DNA from: Helopsaltes ochotensis
Taxonomy: Eukaryota; Chordata; Aves; Passeriformes; Locustellidae
Length of the DNA stretch: 64,000 nt
NCBI GenBank assembly: GCA_013400155.1
Contig: VXBM01000234.1
Span: 244,703-308,702, forward strand
Direction: 5' to 3'
Numbering within the stretch: the first letter of the stretch is position 1; each line of letters starts with the position of its first letter. Positions 1 through 10,582 of the stretch are shown piece by piece. The notes below the pieces were generated by a model that saw only the letters and a list, made by a program, of their open reading frames with translations, did not search any database and was not told the origin of the DNA. The translations under genes were made by a program, and so were the position numbers.

Positions 1-2794
1 TTTTGTGCAATGCTTGACAGGTTTTAGGCCTTTATTGTGCTGTCAGGGGCCCGGGTGACTTTGCCAGCCCTGGCTGCCTGGGACTCAACCCTCGGGTGCA
101 GCGCTCACCAAATGGCAGCATTTTGCCTCTACATGCAGGTTTGGTCCTGAATGTTTTGGTGTCTGTCCTGCTTCCAGGAGACATGGAAAAAGCTGAGCTG
201 AGCTGTCCCCAGAGCAGCTTAAGGGCAGCTGCTCTTCAAAAGGCTTGTTTAATCCATTTCTTCTGAGCACAGCGAGGAGCAGGTCTGGAAATGAATTTGG
301 GGAGCTTCAAAAAGGGTTTTCAGGAGCTTCATTTAGAAAGCAATAGGGGAGAAGAATATTGCTGCTCTTAATTTTGAAGCAGAAATATATTTACTTTGCC
401 TTGTTTAAGGGGAAATGGTGTAGAAGGTACGGTTAAGCTTAGACCTGCTTTTTGTCAATTCATCTGTGTTGGTGAAACAAATCCTGAGGGTGTGAGAGTA
501 TAAATAAACCTTTCCAGTTTACTGTCCTCAGCACTTGAGGCCATAGAGGTGTCACTTGTCTCCTTCTTTGATCTACTTGCTTATATATCACATACATGTT
601 ACTTGCGTGTGTCACAAAGAGCACCTGGGTAAGGTCCCCCCTGCTGGTGAGCTGGGTGGAGCTGCACCCAGAGCTCTCAGAAAGTGACATGAACCATGAG
701 GAGATGTGGAGAACTGCTCTGTGAACTCAAACTGCTCCTAAATTTGATCCAGCCACTTAAAAACAGTGGGTGGACCTGGTGGTGAAGTGAGACATTGGTA
801 TTTAAAGCTATCTTGAAGGATGTAGCCAGAGACATGACACCCAACAGCAAGCTGTGAAGGTGAGACATGCTCTGGTTTCAAAATTCACTGAGAAAATGGG
901 AAAAGCTTGGAGTGCTGGGTCTGCAGCACCTACAGTAGCTTGTCAGAAACCCCCAGGAACGGGATGGAATTGAACACCCACTGCATTTGAAACCATAAAT
1001 TAGTTGGTTGAACCTGCTGCTGTGCAGAATGCTGTGCAAGCCCCTCTATTATTTGATATATAATAAGCACATGTGAGCTGATTATATTGGAGGCAGAAAC
1101 TGTTGTGGCCTCAGTGTGTGATGAGGGTGCTCTGGCTGGCAGCTCCCCTGCTCTCAGCTGTAACCCTGGATCTCAGGACGCTGGTGGTGTCTTCCACGTC
1201 TATGCTTGCCACCTCCGAGCTTCAGTCTTGGCTTCAGTGACAGCACGTGGCAGAGGGAAGCCAGAGTTTAGTTTGACTTAAAATGAAAACTAATTAATCA
1301 ATTCTGTGTTTTCCACCCTACAATGTCACTAGTGAAAGCATCAAGATGATAACTGAGGATTCAACTGCTCATTTAAAAATACTGAGCAATTAGACAAGTT
1401 TATGACAATATTATTTCCTGCCACCAGAGATGATTCACAATACTACTAATTGTAGCAATAATTAATCTGTCTAATTTTCAAGCACGCAGCTGTAGTTCAT
1501 GGTAGTCTGATGGGGACAGGAGTCACACAGAGTGTGGGGACCTGTTATTTTCTCTGTTTAATTAGCAGAGGCCTTTACTGCCCTGTCAGGTTGTTGTGCC
1601 TTTGTGAGGAGGTGTGGGGCTGCTCCCCTTGCCTGTTCCCAGAGGCACAGGCTGGGGAGTCCCAGCAGATCCCACACCTGGGAACAGGGTGGTGAAGACA
1701 GAGGGATGTGAGGAGCCAGTTCGTGGAGCTCTGCTCTGACAGTGGGTTAGACAGGACATTACAAAGCAGCAGGGATGTTTTTGGCTTTGCAGAACATATG
1801 AGGAGCATTTTTGAGCCCTTTTTCCTCCTAGCCAGACTGCAAGGCTGACAGCCATGGATGCAGGATAACCTACGAACTCCACTTGGAAAACGGATGGTAT
1901 ATGAAACACATTAACTTGTTTTAATGCCTTTCTGTGGCTGCTGAGTACCACAGGGGATGCCTAATAAATACTGTAGGAATTGGAGTCCCCAGACTATGCA
2001 GGGAAAGGAAGACCTTTCCAAACCTATGAGTCAGAGCTGGTCTCTGAAAGGAGCAGCCAGTGCCCGCCCCAGAGCGTGCCCAGCTCCAGCTCTTCTGCAA
2101 CGGCAGCTTCATTTCTCACAAAAATAGAACTATTTGCATTTCTGGAGACCCTTTGGCACACGGGGCTGGAGCACTGCAGTGGGCATTGATGAACCATTTC
2201 TTGTTGCTCATCTATTGGTAAGGGACAGAATGGTGTTTTTTTCCAGAGGAGAAAATGAAACATGAATTATCCAAGTGGCTTGCTGAGATGCTCCCAAGCA
2301 CAAGGAAGACAGGTCTGACATAAAAGTCCAGCATGCTTATGCTTAGTGTGGCTGAGTGGGAGATGCTCATGCTTCTTAGAAGAGAGCAAATGCAAACAAA
2401 AGGAGGGGTTTATTTTTTTCTTTTTTGTATCAAAGATGGGCAAAGATAAAGGAAATGCTGTAGGAAGGATGTAAATGTGGTTTTGGGAAGAGGTGCTTTA
2501 GCTTAGCCAGCTAGGCAAGCATGCAGGCTTTTATCAGGGATCCAGAATTAAAATAATCCCCCATCAGCGGTGGACAGATTTGTTCTCTGGAGGCTTCTTC
2601 TAAGTCTGTTGCCACCTTACATGGCTTTTCCTCTTGGGTTTCTGAGCTGAAGCTGATGGGGACTGACAAGCCCTGATTATGCAAAGTACCAGAGGCAACG
2701 GGCTGCCGGCATGGGATTTGGCTTGCCTCGCTTCCTCCCATTTTGTATGTTATTAGGGAGCCACCGCAAAAAGTAGGTCCTGCTTATCCAAAAA
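1..2794. other. Non-coding sequence upstream of the CpG island
   Basis: No exon, RNA gene or repeat that I recognise lies here. Open frames are short and have no domain. The stretch 1284-1490 stands out as AT-rich, with many TAAT/ATTA homeodomain-type cores. It looks like a possible conserved non-coding element, but conservation cannot be judged from one sequence. If the CpG island at 2795-3175 is the ZMAT4 promoter, this is 5' flanking DNA. Otherwise it is part of a 5' intron. Confidence 0.5.
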
Positions 2795-3175
2795 TAAACG
2801 TGTCGTCCCGCCGGTACCTGCAGGAAGGGCCCGCACCGGGCAGCCGTGACCCCGGTGCCGGGGTGCCCCCAGCCCGGCTGCGCCCACGCTCAGCCGCTGC
2901 CGACGCTATTTATGTGTCTTTTGGTGAGAAGCCGCCGTTTCCACAGCAACGGCGAGCATCACATGGTAACCGCGGCTGTGCGGCGTGAGCCCGCAAGGCG
3001 CCGGGCTGCGCCCCGCGACGCCCGGACACCCGGCAGGTCCCTGGGGAGCCCCGAGGCGCTGCAGCAGCCGCTGCTCCTGGCTGGGGGCACTGAGAGCTGC
3101 CAAAAACGCGCTCTGGGTGCCGGGATGGGAAGGAGAGCAGTGGGACGTGGAGGCGAGCAGGAGCACGTGCTGGGG
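2795..3175. promoter_or_regulatory. CpG island, candidate promoter or first-exon region
   Basis: A hand count gives about 40 CpG dinucleotides in about 380 bp, in a window where CpG is otherwise rare. Vertebrate CpG islands of this kind usually mark promoters. The island lies 7.3 kb upstream of the ZMAT4 start-codon exon, which has its acceptor directly before the ATG, so at least one non-coding upstream exon must exist. GT donors that could end such an exon are seen at about 2924 (GTGAGA) and 2966 (GTAACC). The CpG island itself is clear. Its assignment to ZMAT4 is inference, because in mammals intron 1 is very long and the true first exon could lie outside this window. Confidence 0.65.
2937..2950. 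promoter_or_regulatory. RFX X-box-like inverted repeat in the CpG island
   Basis: The 14-bp sequence GTTTCCACAGCAAC has the X-box layout: a GTTNCC half, two spacer bases and an RGYAAC half. RFX transcription factors bind such sites in promoters of ciliary and neuronal genes. A second half-site, GGTAAC, follows at 2965-2970. An AT-rich CTATTTATG (2906-2914) just upstream could be a TATA-like or MEF2-like element. The motif match is seen directly; binding is inference. Confidence 0.4.
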
Positions 3176-4392
3176 TTTCAGACCAGGCTGTGCTGGACCA
3201 GGCACCCTCCCCGGGCTGGGGAGGCCTGGGCTTAGTCAAGGGGAATCTGTTCCTTCAGAGAGGTGCCTGCGGTGGCTGGGTCCCAGGTCAAGGTCCCTCT
3301 TTTGCTCCTTCCTCCCATCCTAATGCAACCGAGTCCCTCCCCTCTGCGTCTGACTCCAGCAGCCCCTCCATCTCGAGTATAGTCTCTGCAAAGCCTGCAC
3401 AGGTCTGTTTTAACCCTTGTTTCAGGAGGTTTCTGGGCTGTCCCTGCTGCTAAGGGTTGAGCTTGCCACCTGGCCATGCTGGAGTGAGTGACAGAGCCCC
3501 GTCCTTGAAGTGTGCAGGACACAGAGTCGAACCCTGAGGCACTAAATGTGATTGCTCTCCCTTGAGTCCCTACAAACTGTATTAGAACAGTCACAATATA
3601 TCAATCTCTTTTTAAAAAATGTATTTTTATTCAAATCAGTACATGTTTGCAATTAAACCCTGCTACATACATGGTGTAGTGTGAATAATTAGAAAAATTC
3701 CTGTGCTTAACGGGATACTTGCATTTGTGGGGCAGGAGTGATGCTACTTGCAGAATTGCAGTGTGGCTCCCTCTAAACTTGGCAGTGGCCTTCCCTCATG
3801 TCCCCTGAGGCACTTTGGGGCATGGAGGGCTTGTCTCCACTGCATGCCCAGATCTGTCCTTTACTCTCTGATTCTGTGTGTCTCTAATTTCTGTAGGTTG
3901 CCTTTTGTTCCAACTTCAGACAGGCAGTAGGTCAAAAAGTCACTGGCTGGATTTTAGTGCCACGCATCAGCTCGAGTCCCTTGCTTCTGCTCCCCGCCCT
4001 CAGGTGGGTGCTGTGCTACCCGCTGTGGTGCAGGTAGGGGCTGCAGAGGCACACCTGGAGACGTGGCCCTGCTGCTCTTCTGCCTGGAGGGGATTACCTG
4101 TCTCTCCTGGCTTCCCTCTGCCACAGAACACTGCTTTGACTGACGTGTTCATCAGGCTGGTTTCTTGCTTGGTTCTGTTTATATAAATGGTACCTTGATG
4201 ATTAGGTGAGGAGATAGGAACATCTGGCAGCCTTCCCCCTAGCCCAGAGCTCATGAGTCTTGGGAATTCAGTGAGACATCCCTGGGAATTTCCTCCCCAC
4301 AGTAGCATGAAAAGCTGAGATGCTCTTTACATTGCCATCCATTGAGAGGGCACTGTTCTTATGTGACTGTATCTTTCTTAGTCCTGGCAAAC
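3176..4392. other. Non-coding sequence between CpG island and CR1 fragment
   Basis: Nothing recognisable as a gene. GC falls back to background after the island. An AT-rich patch with a T-rich run lies near 3600-3640. Open frames here carry no recognisable domain. Confidence 0.4.
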
Positions 4393-4562
4393 ACAGAATC
4401 CCATCATGATTTGGGTTAGAAAAGACCTTAAAGATCATCTCGTTCCAATTCCCTGCCATGGGCAGGGACACCTTCCACTAGCTCAGGTTTCTCCAAGGCC
4501 TGTCCAGCCTGGCCCCTTGGGCACTTCTGTCTCCCCGCTGTTGTTCTCCACAACCTCTCCTC
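4393..4562 (-). mobile_element. CR1 LINE fragment, 3' end, minus strand
   Basis: The sequence begins with ACAGAATC and continues through GGGTTAGAAAAGACCTTAAA, GATCATCTCGTTCCAA and CCCTGCCATGGGCAGGGACA to CACAACCTCTCC. This is the order of blocks in the reverse complement of the avian CR1 3' end. The element is 5'-truncated, as CR1 copies usually are, and has diverged at many positions, which suggests an old insertion. It carries no open reading frame. Subfamily cannot be named by eye. Confidence 0.8.
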
Positions 4563-7500
4563 TCTGTGCTGACACATGCAGCAGCCACGTGCTCTCCTGC
4601 TCCCCAGCTCATGCCACGCGCAATCTTGTTCTGATTTTCAAGGCTCCAATAAAGTGTGTCAAAATGCATCAAAGGCTCAGTGCAGAAGTGAAGCAAATTG
4701 CTTCTGTAGAGGATTTAGGGAATGGAGGGAGTTGGGATAAACCCCAAACCAAACAAGAACTGCAGGGAAGGTGAAGCATGGTAGAGACGGCAGATGTGCA
4801 GCACAGCTGGAGGGACGTGGAACGTCTTTGATTTGGCAGGAGAATGGGAAAAACTGAAAATAGTGCACACATCCTCTTGAGATGTGGCTCGTAGGGAGCT
4901 CTTTGTGGGTGGGGACACACCACCATGACCTCTGGGATGAAGGATTATCTGGGCTCTGTTACATTTCCCTGCTCCAACTCTCTGGGACTATGGAAGGACA
5001 GCAAGGAAATTCAGGTGCTGGTACAGGCTGAGGTGCAGATCCCATGACTGTGAATTTGGGCTCTTGCACCAGCTCAAGGTGGGCTGCAGAGTCCTGCCAT
5101 CACCATGGGATGAGTTGTCTGTCCTGTCCTGTCTACGGCTGCCAGGGAGAGCCAGCAGCACAGAATTGTGCTGCCCCATCCCAGCCCTTTTCCTGGCTGC
5201 TGTGGCCTCCAGCACCCAGACTGTCTCAAGGCAATAAAAGCAGGAGGAGAACTGCACTCATGGAACAGGCTGAGCCGTTGTCTTGTCGTGCTGGGAAATC
5301 AGGCACTTCAAAAGGCAGTTTTGCATTTCTTCAGATGCTTCGAAGTAAGTGCAGTGACAGAGTTGCTCAAAGCACATTAATTATTAGTAAAGGCTTTTTT
5401 TCTTTTTATTGCAAGACAAATTAAACAACAGACGAAAACAGGAGGTGTTACATGAGATGTTAATCCATGGGAGAGTGACAGGAGCAAGAGCCACAAATAA
5501 TTCATAACATGAAAATCAGGACATTTAATTTTTGGCTTGTTGTTTGCATTTGGCATTCGTGCACGTGCTCAGCTGCTGCTTCTCCTGTGCCCCAGTGTGG
5601 AGATTTCAGAGGCTGTTAATTTTGTAAAAAGTGATTACAGGCCTTCAAGAGTAAATCAAATAAGAGACCACAATTTTTTTTTTTTGTCTCCTCTTGACTG
5701 GAAAAAATCAAGTTGCTGAACCCTGTGTTTCCTAAGGCACTCCTTGTCCTCGCTTGGACAATAGAAAAATGAATGTGTACAGGAATTCCAGGACACTTCT
5801 ACCACTCTCCTGTGTGGCAGGGACACATTCAGCACACGACCCCACATGGAGGGATTCAGCTGGTGCAAAGCATTTCCTTGGAAAGGAATTTGGCTTTGCA
5901 TATGTCTCTGATGTCAGTTGTGGGTTGCTGTCCTCTGAAATTTAGTGCAGCGTAGTTAGCACCTTTCTGAATGTTGCCAAAACCTGGTATCAGTCTGATC
6001 CAATTTTATTTTTCATTGGGCTGTTACAGTCACTGGATCTGCTGAGAAGAATTGCAGCCATATGGCACAGGGTATTGCAGACGAGGTCTCCTGTGCCACA
6101 GTGAGCCATTCCTGGAGATGCTGAGCTGACATGTGCAGAGGCCATGGATCTGGAGCACAGAGGGGGCTTGGCACTGGAGTGTGGCACAGGAGGCCATAAT
6201 AAACCCCACTGAAGGACACAAAGTGATTACCTTTTTTGGTAGAGGCCCTGTCATGTCCCCACCTGAGGAGGAGGACACTAGGAGTTTCAGATATTTATAC
6301 CTCAGTGTGCAGACCAAGTGCTTCTCCTCAGCATGACAGTTTGTGTCCAGTTGACAAGGTTATGAACCCCATGTTAATTCTTCAAGTCTCAGCAGGAAAA
6401 GACTCTGAGAGTGTTCAGGGACATGTCGCACCCTGCTCAGCACCTGCTGTTGCTCTTGAGTGTCCCTCACAGCTGAGGACATGCTGATGGCTGGTGGCAG
6501 GGAAACCCCTCCCTTCCATCCTGCCTTTTGACAGATGGGCTGTGAGGTGAGATCAGCTGAGTTCTGGTCAGTCCCGGAGTAGTTAGGCATGTGTGGGCAG
6601 GGAGAGAGTCAGAGTGGTATTAAGTGATTAGAAATACATAAATATTAATTACTTATGAACTCCCTTTATCACACTTGCAGGCAGAAGAAGTTAATAAATC
6701 ACTGCTCATATTAACCCACAGAAGGGTAATGCAAAGTGTGTCTCCAATGAGACAGAAACGGGCAAGGGAGCTTTTCTGGAGAGGAGGAAGTGCTGGTTTT
6801 AGGCTGGGCACCCACAGCACAAAGCTGTGTTCTTTTTCAGGGTTTCATATCTAGAGTCTGCCTCTCGCTGCAGAGAGGAGCCCTTGCAGCTATGCAGAGA
6901 AGCCATCATCCAGCCTTGCTGTGACATCTCTGCACCAGTCCCTTTGTAGGAAGCAGACATCTGGTTTTGCATGTAATGGGAAATACCAGCCCTGGACCTT
7001 CCTGAGATCTGTGTGCCAGTGCCACCCTGGGGACTGTAGCAGCTTTAAAACCTCTGGTGCAGAGGGGCATTCATTTCACTGCATGCTCGTGCACGTTCGT
7101 GCATTTCTCTCGCTGCATGTGAGCTGGACATTCTTTGGCGGCTGCTGAGGAGGGGAAGAGGCTTTTGCTCCTCTGTTGCATTCCTGTGGGACAGGTAATT
7201 GTCAGTTTTCTCAAGTCGGTGACTGGTGCTTGAATTTTAAACTTGGTTTTGGGCTGTCTTGGTTTTTCAGTGGCAACTTTGCAAGGGTGATTTCTATAAA
7301 TGGGTGTTGGTGGTGGATTGCTTGTGTGGAAATCTTCCTTGCAAAGGTGAATCTATTATTTTCTGTCAAAATTTAATTTTGTCTAGAGTTATTGCCAGAG
7401 CAATAGAGTTATTGTTACCAGAGCTTTCTAATTACTTTAAGTAGCCAAGCTTACATATGCTTGAATCCTCATAGCAGTTTAGTCTAATATATTCATGCAA

Positions 7501-10059
7501 AAGCTTGAAGGACGTATTGCTTCCATTTGTTCTTTTGTTCTTCCTAATCCCCATTCCTCTCTGCTCTACCTTAGTGTACTTTTCATCACCATGAAAAAGC
7601 AGTGCCTGGAAAAAGCAACAGTGAAACCCTCTGCCAGAGCCCCAGGCATGAGGACAGCCAGTTACGTTTCTGCACCTGGGGAAGGGACCCTGCCATCCAG
7701 CAGGCTTTGGCAATCCTGGGCTTGCTGTGCTTCCTGGGGGCACAGGGAGCTTTCAGGTAACCAGGACCTGCTGCTGCTCTCCTGTGCATCCAAGCAAAGA
7801 GAGCTGGGCCCTGAACTGCCCTGGGAGAGAAGGGTCCCCCCATCCTTCCACCAGAGGTACCACGGGAGTGTGGCAGTTTGGAGACAGCGCTGGGATCCGA
7901 GGAGCTGCTTGGGGAGGCCAAAGCAACCCGGTGCCAGCCTGTCCTCTGCCGAGAGTGGGATGGAGGCAGCCAGGAGCTGTGCCTCACTGAGATGCTCAAG
8001 TGATGCCAGGCAGAGCAGCGTGGTTCCGCTGGCAGGGAAGGTACACCAGGGTTTGGGATCTTCTGTCAGTGTAACTGTGCTCTGGGTGTGTTACGTGAGG
8101 GTCTCCTATTCCAGAGAGACCTTTATTAGGTAACTCAAATATTTACATGTGAATTGTGGTGCACAACAGTCACATCATCAGCAGAACCACTGGGTTCTCC
8201 TGGTGCTGAATCTCTGATATCGAGGGGAACACATCCCACACCTGTATCAGAACTTACGACTTAGAGAAAACACCTCAGATCCAGTTCCTGGATAAGCCTG
8301 TTCAGCCCCTGCTGCTATAAAGGAGGACAGACGATTCTGTTTGAGGAAAATAGACTTAGGCTCTATTATCAGAGCACGGAATGCTGAACTAATACCAAGA
8401 AGCTTTTGATTTACTCTGATTTTTGCAATGAGGGTTTGTACTAGCATTGCAGGCTGCATGCAAACGAAGGTGGTGTTACCTGTCTCTGGCTTGGTTGCTG
8501 GGTTGAGATTTAATGAGATTCTTTGGTTTGCTTTGTGTCAATCTGTTGGAGTTAAGTGCGATTTCTTCCTCCCACTTTGTTTTGCCTTTGATGCAATTTT
8601 GCAACACTTCTTGTATTCCTAAAAGGGTCTTCTGGTGTCTTTGAAAGTTTCTCAATGCAACATCTCTCTGGACAGAGTAAATGAAGATTAAAACTAGGCA
8701 GATAGCAAGAGAAAACAAGCAAATGTCTTTACAGAATCAAAGAGCAAGCACAGCAGAGGAGCTCTGAGATCTGTTTCTGTCTGGTAAACCAGAACACCTG
8801 AGCAAACCTTTTCCTGGAATTCAAGGCTGGCTAGTCTCTCCAGGATGGCAGTCTCTGGTGTCAGCTCAGCTGCTTGTTTCCATAAAACATGCAAGGACCA
8901 CAATAACCGTGGGATGGCAGGACACTGGGGATTTGGCATAACCACCTCCAGCTCCGCTGCACAGCCCAGCAGTGACCGGCCTTTCTCCACCTGACTTTGT
9001 CTGCTAATGAGATCTCATAGCTAGTTCATTTCCTTGTTATTTTTCTTCCCAGTCAGTGGAATGAACTCTATAAAACCTGTATTATGCTCAGGTTTGTTAT
9101 GATTGTGAATGAATAGATTTTATCTTGGCATTAATGAGAAGGCACCAGCCTCTCTTTTCCCTCTCTACTTTGTATAGGGGTTGGTTTTAAATATTCTAGG
9201 TAGCTGCTTCTGTTGTTTTCTGCTTGGGTTCAGTCTGTTTTAAGCCTCAACTTTCCTGATACACCCCTTGATTGTGAGTTCAGACCGGTATACCTGCAGT
9301 GGCACAAGGAGGAGGCTATGAACAGAGGAGCAATGTGTTCCTGTGAATCAGAGCACTCAGCAAGCTGGTTTTAAAGGTGCAAGTGTCCTCATAGAAAGTT
9401 CTGGGGAACACATAAATATTTAAACAGCTGTTGGAGAACAGCACAGCCCACTAAATCATCCAAACAATTCTCTTCCATATCTAAATTGGGAAATACAACA
9501 GAGTGCTCTTCCAGCTTAAAACCACCTTCCTCCAGGTTGTGTTTGCCTTCTGTATAAGTCTTTATAAGTTGTGTAAGTCCTTATGTTGGGTAACAAATGG
9601 TCAAGCATGTTTCGAGCCATGAATGATCTCTGCCACAGCTGGTTCTGTGCATGGTGTTTCTAGATAGGAAAGGTAATGAAGAACAGCTGTTCACAAATAG
9701 CTCACACATGGATGTCGTGGCAGGACAGCTGTGCCATGGAACCTGTCTGTGTCTATGGCATTCAGAGGATGGGCACACCTGGCCTCTTGTGTCCAACTGC
9801 TCCTGCTGCTGCAGAGAAGGGGACAGGCTGCGGTCCCCAGCAGCCCCCAGGAACTGCCCAGGGCAAGGAGAGAACACTTGACCTGGGCTGTTGGTGCATA
9901 AACCTGGGGACTCTGAATGGGAGGGATTGGGGTGTGCTGGGGACTGTCTGTGTGTGACATTTACACCCGTGTAATATTGGTTTCATTCCCTTATGGTGAC
10001 AAGAGCTGCTCGGCTGTTGCAATGTATTTGTCCAGAATGTGCCCCAGCCAAATCCCCTG
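4563..10059. other. Non-coding sequence upstream of the ZMAT4 ATG exon
   Basis: No coding exon, RNA gene or clear repeat was recognised. The longest frame (7495-8133, 212 codons) is low-complexity in composition and matches no family I know. Several AT-rich patches (for example 6620-6720 and 9000-9130) have no identifiable function. Depending on where transcription starts, this is intron 1 or 5' flank of ZMAT4. Confidence 0.4.
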
Positions 10060-10370
10060 CAGTTATCATTATAAGAAACCTCAAGAATTCATCAAGGTTG
10101 CTGAGAAAAACAGGGCTAAAGTAAGAGCCTGAGAAAAAGAATACCAGGAATGCAAGACTTAGATAAAGGAGGCCCACAGAGCAATAACCGGGGACCAATC
10201 GTGTTTCCTGGAGGGTTCATGCAGAACATGTGGACAAGATGAAGGAACCAATCAAATAATGATGAACATGTGAACAAGCAGCCTTAGAATCTATAACTGC
10301 AGTGTAATGTAAACCATAAATGGCTTCTGCTGAGATCATATTGGTTCTCTAGTTCAGAAGTCCTCCTGCA
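10060..10370 (+). mobile_element. Possible solo LTR fragment of an endogenous retrovirus
   Basis: The segment has the order of signals expected in the 3' part of an LTR. There are two CCAAT boxes (10195-10199 and 10248-10252) and a TATA-like TATAA at 10293-10297. A poly(A)-like CATAAATGGCTTCTGCTGAG follows near 10315, then a segment ending near CCTCCTGCA at 10370. The ATAAATGGCTTCTG block resembles R regions of avian retroviral LTRs as I remember them. I could not define its 5' end or a target-site duplication, and no viral genes are present. It could instead be a unique sequence with chance motifs. Confidence 0.4.
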
Positions 10371-10480
10371 CTCAGCTCAAGTGTTGCCTTGCCCTTGGCT
10401 CTATAGGAACCTTGCCAGACACAGGTGCCTGCTTTCTGTAACTGATTCTGCATCTTGTCTCTTCTCTCTGTCATGCACAG

Positions 10481-10582
10481 ATGAAATCCTCTGACATCGA
10501 CCAAGAGTTGTTCACTGAGAGTTACTGCAAGGTGTGCAGTGCTCAGCTGATCTCCGAGTCCCAGCGCGTGGCCCATTACGAG
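10481..10582 (+). CDS. ZMAT4: ZMAT4 coding exon 1 (start codon; first part of finger 1)
   Basis: This exon has 34 codons from ATG to GAG. The acceptor (pyrimidine-rich tract, then TGCACAG) lies directly before the ATG, so the whole 5' UTR must come from upstream exon(s). The donor is GAG|GTAGGA, phase 0. The exon encodes both cysteines (C16, C19) and the first histidine (H32) of finger 1. The second histidine is in the next exon, so the intron cuts the finger between its two histidines. Confidence 0.95.

Noticed and set aside
7495..8133. 212-codon open frame on the plus strand upstream of ZMAT4
   Set aside because: No family resemblance; composition follows the local base content; long open frames of this size are expected occasionally in GC-rich intron DNA.
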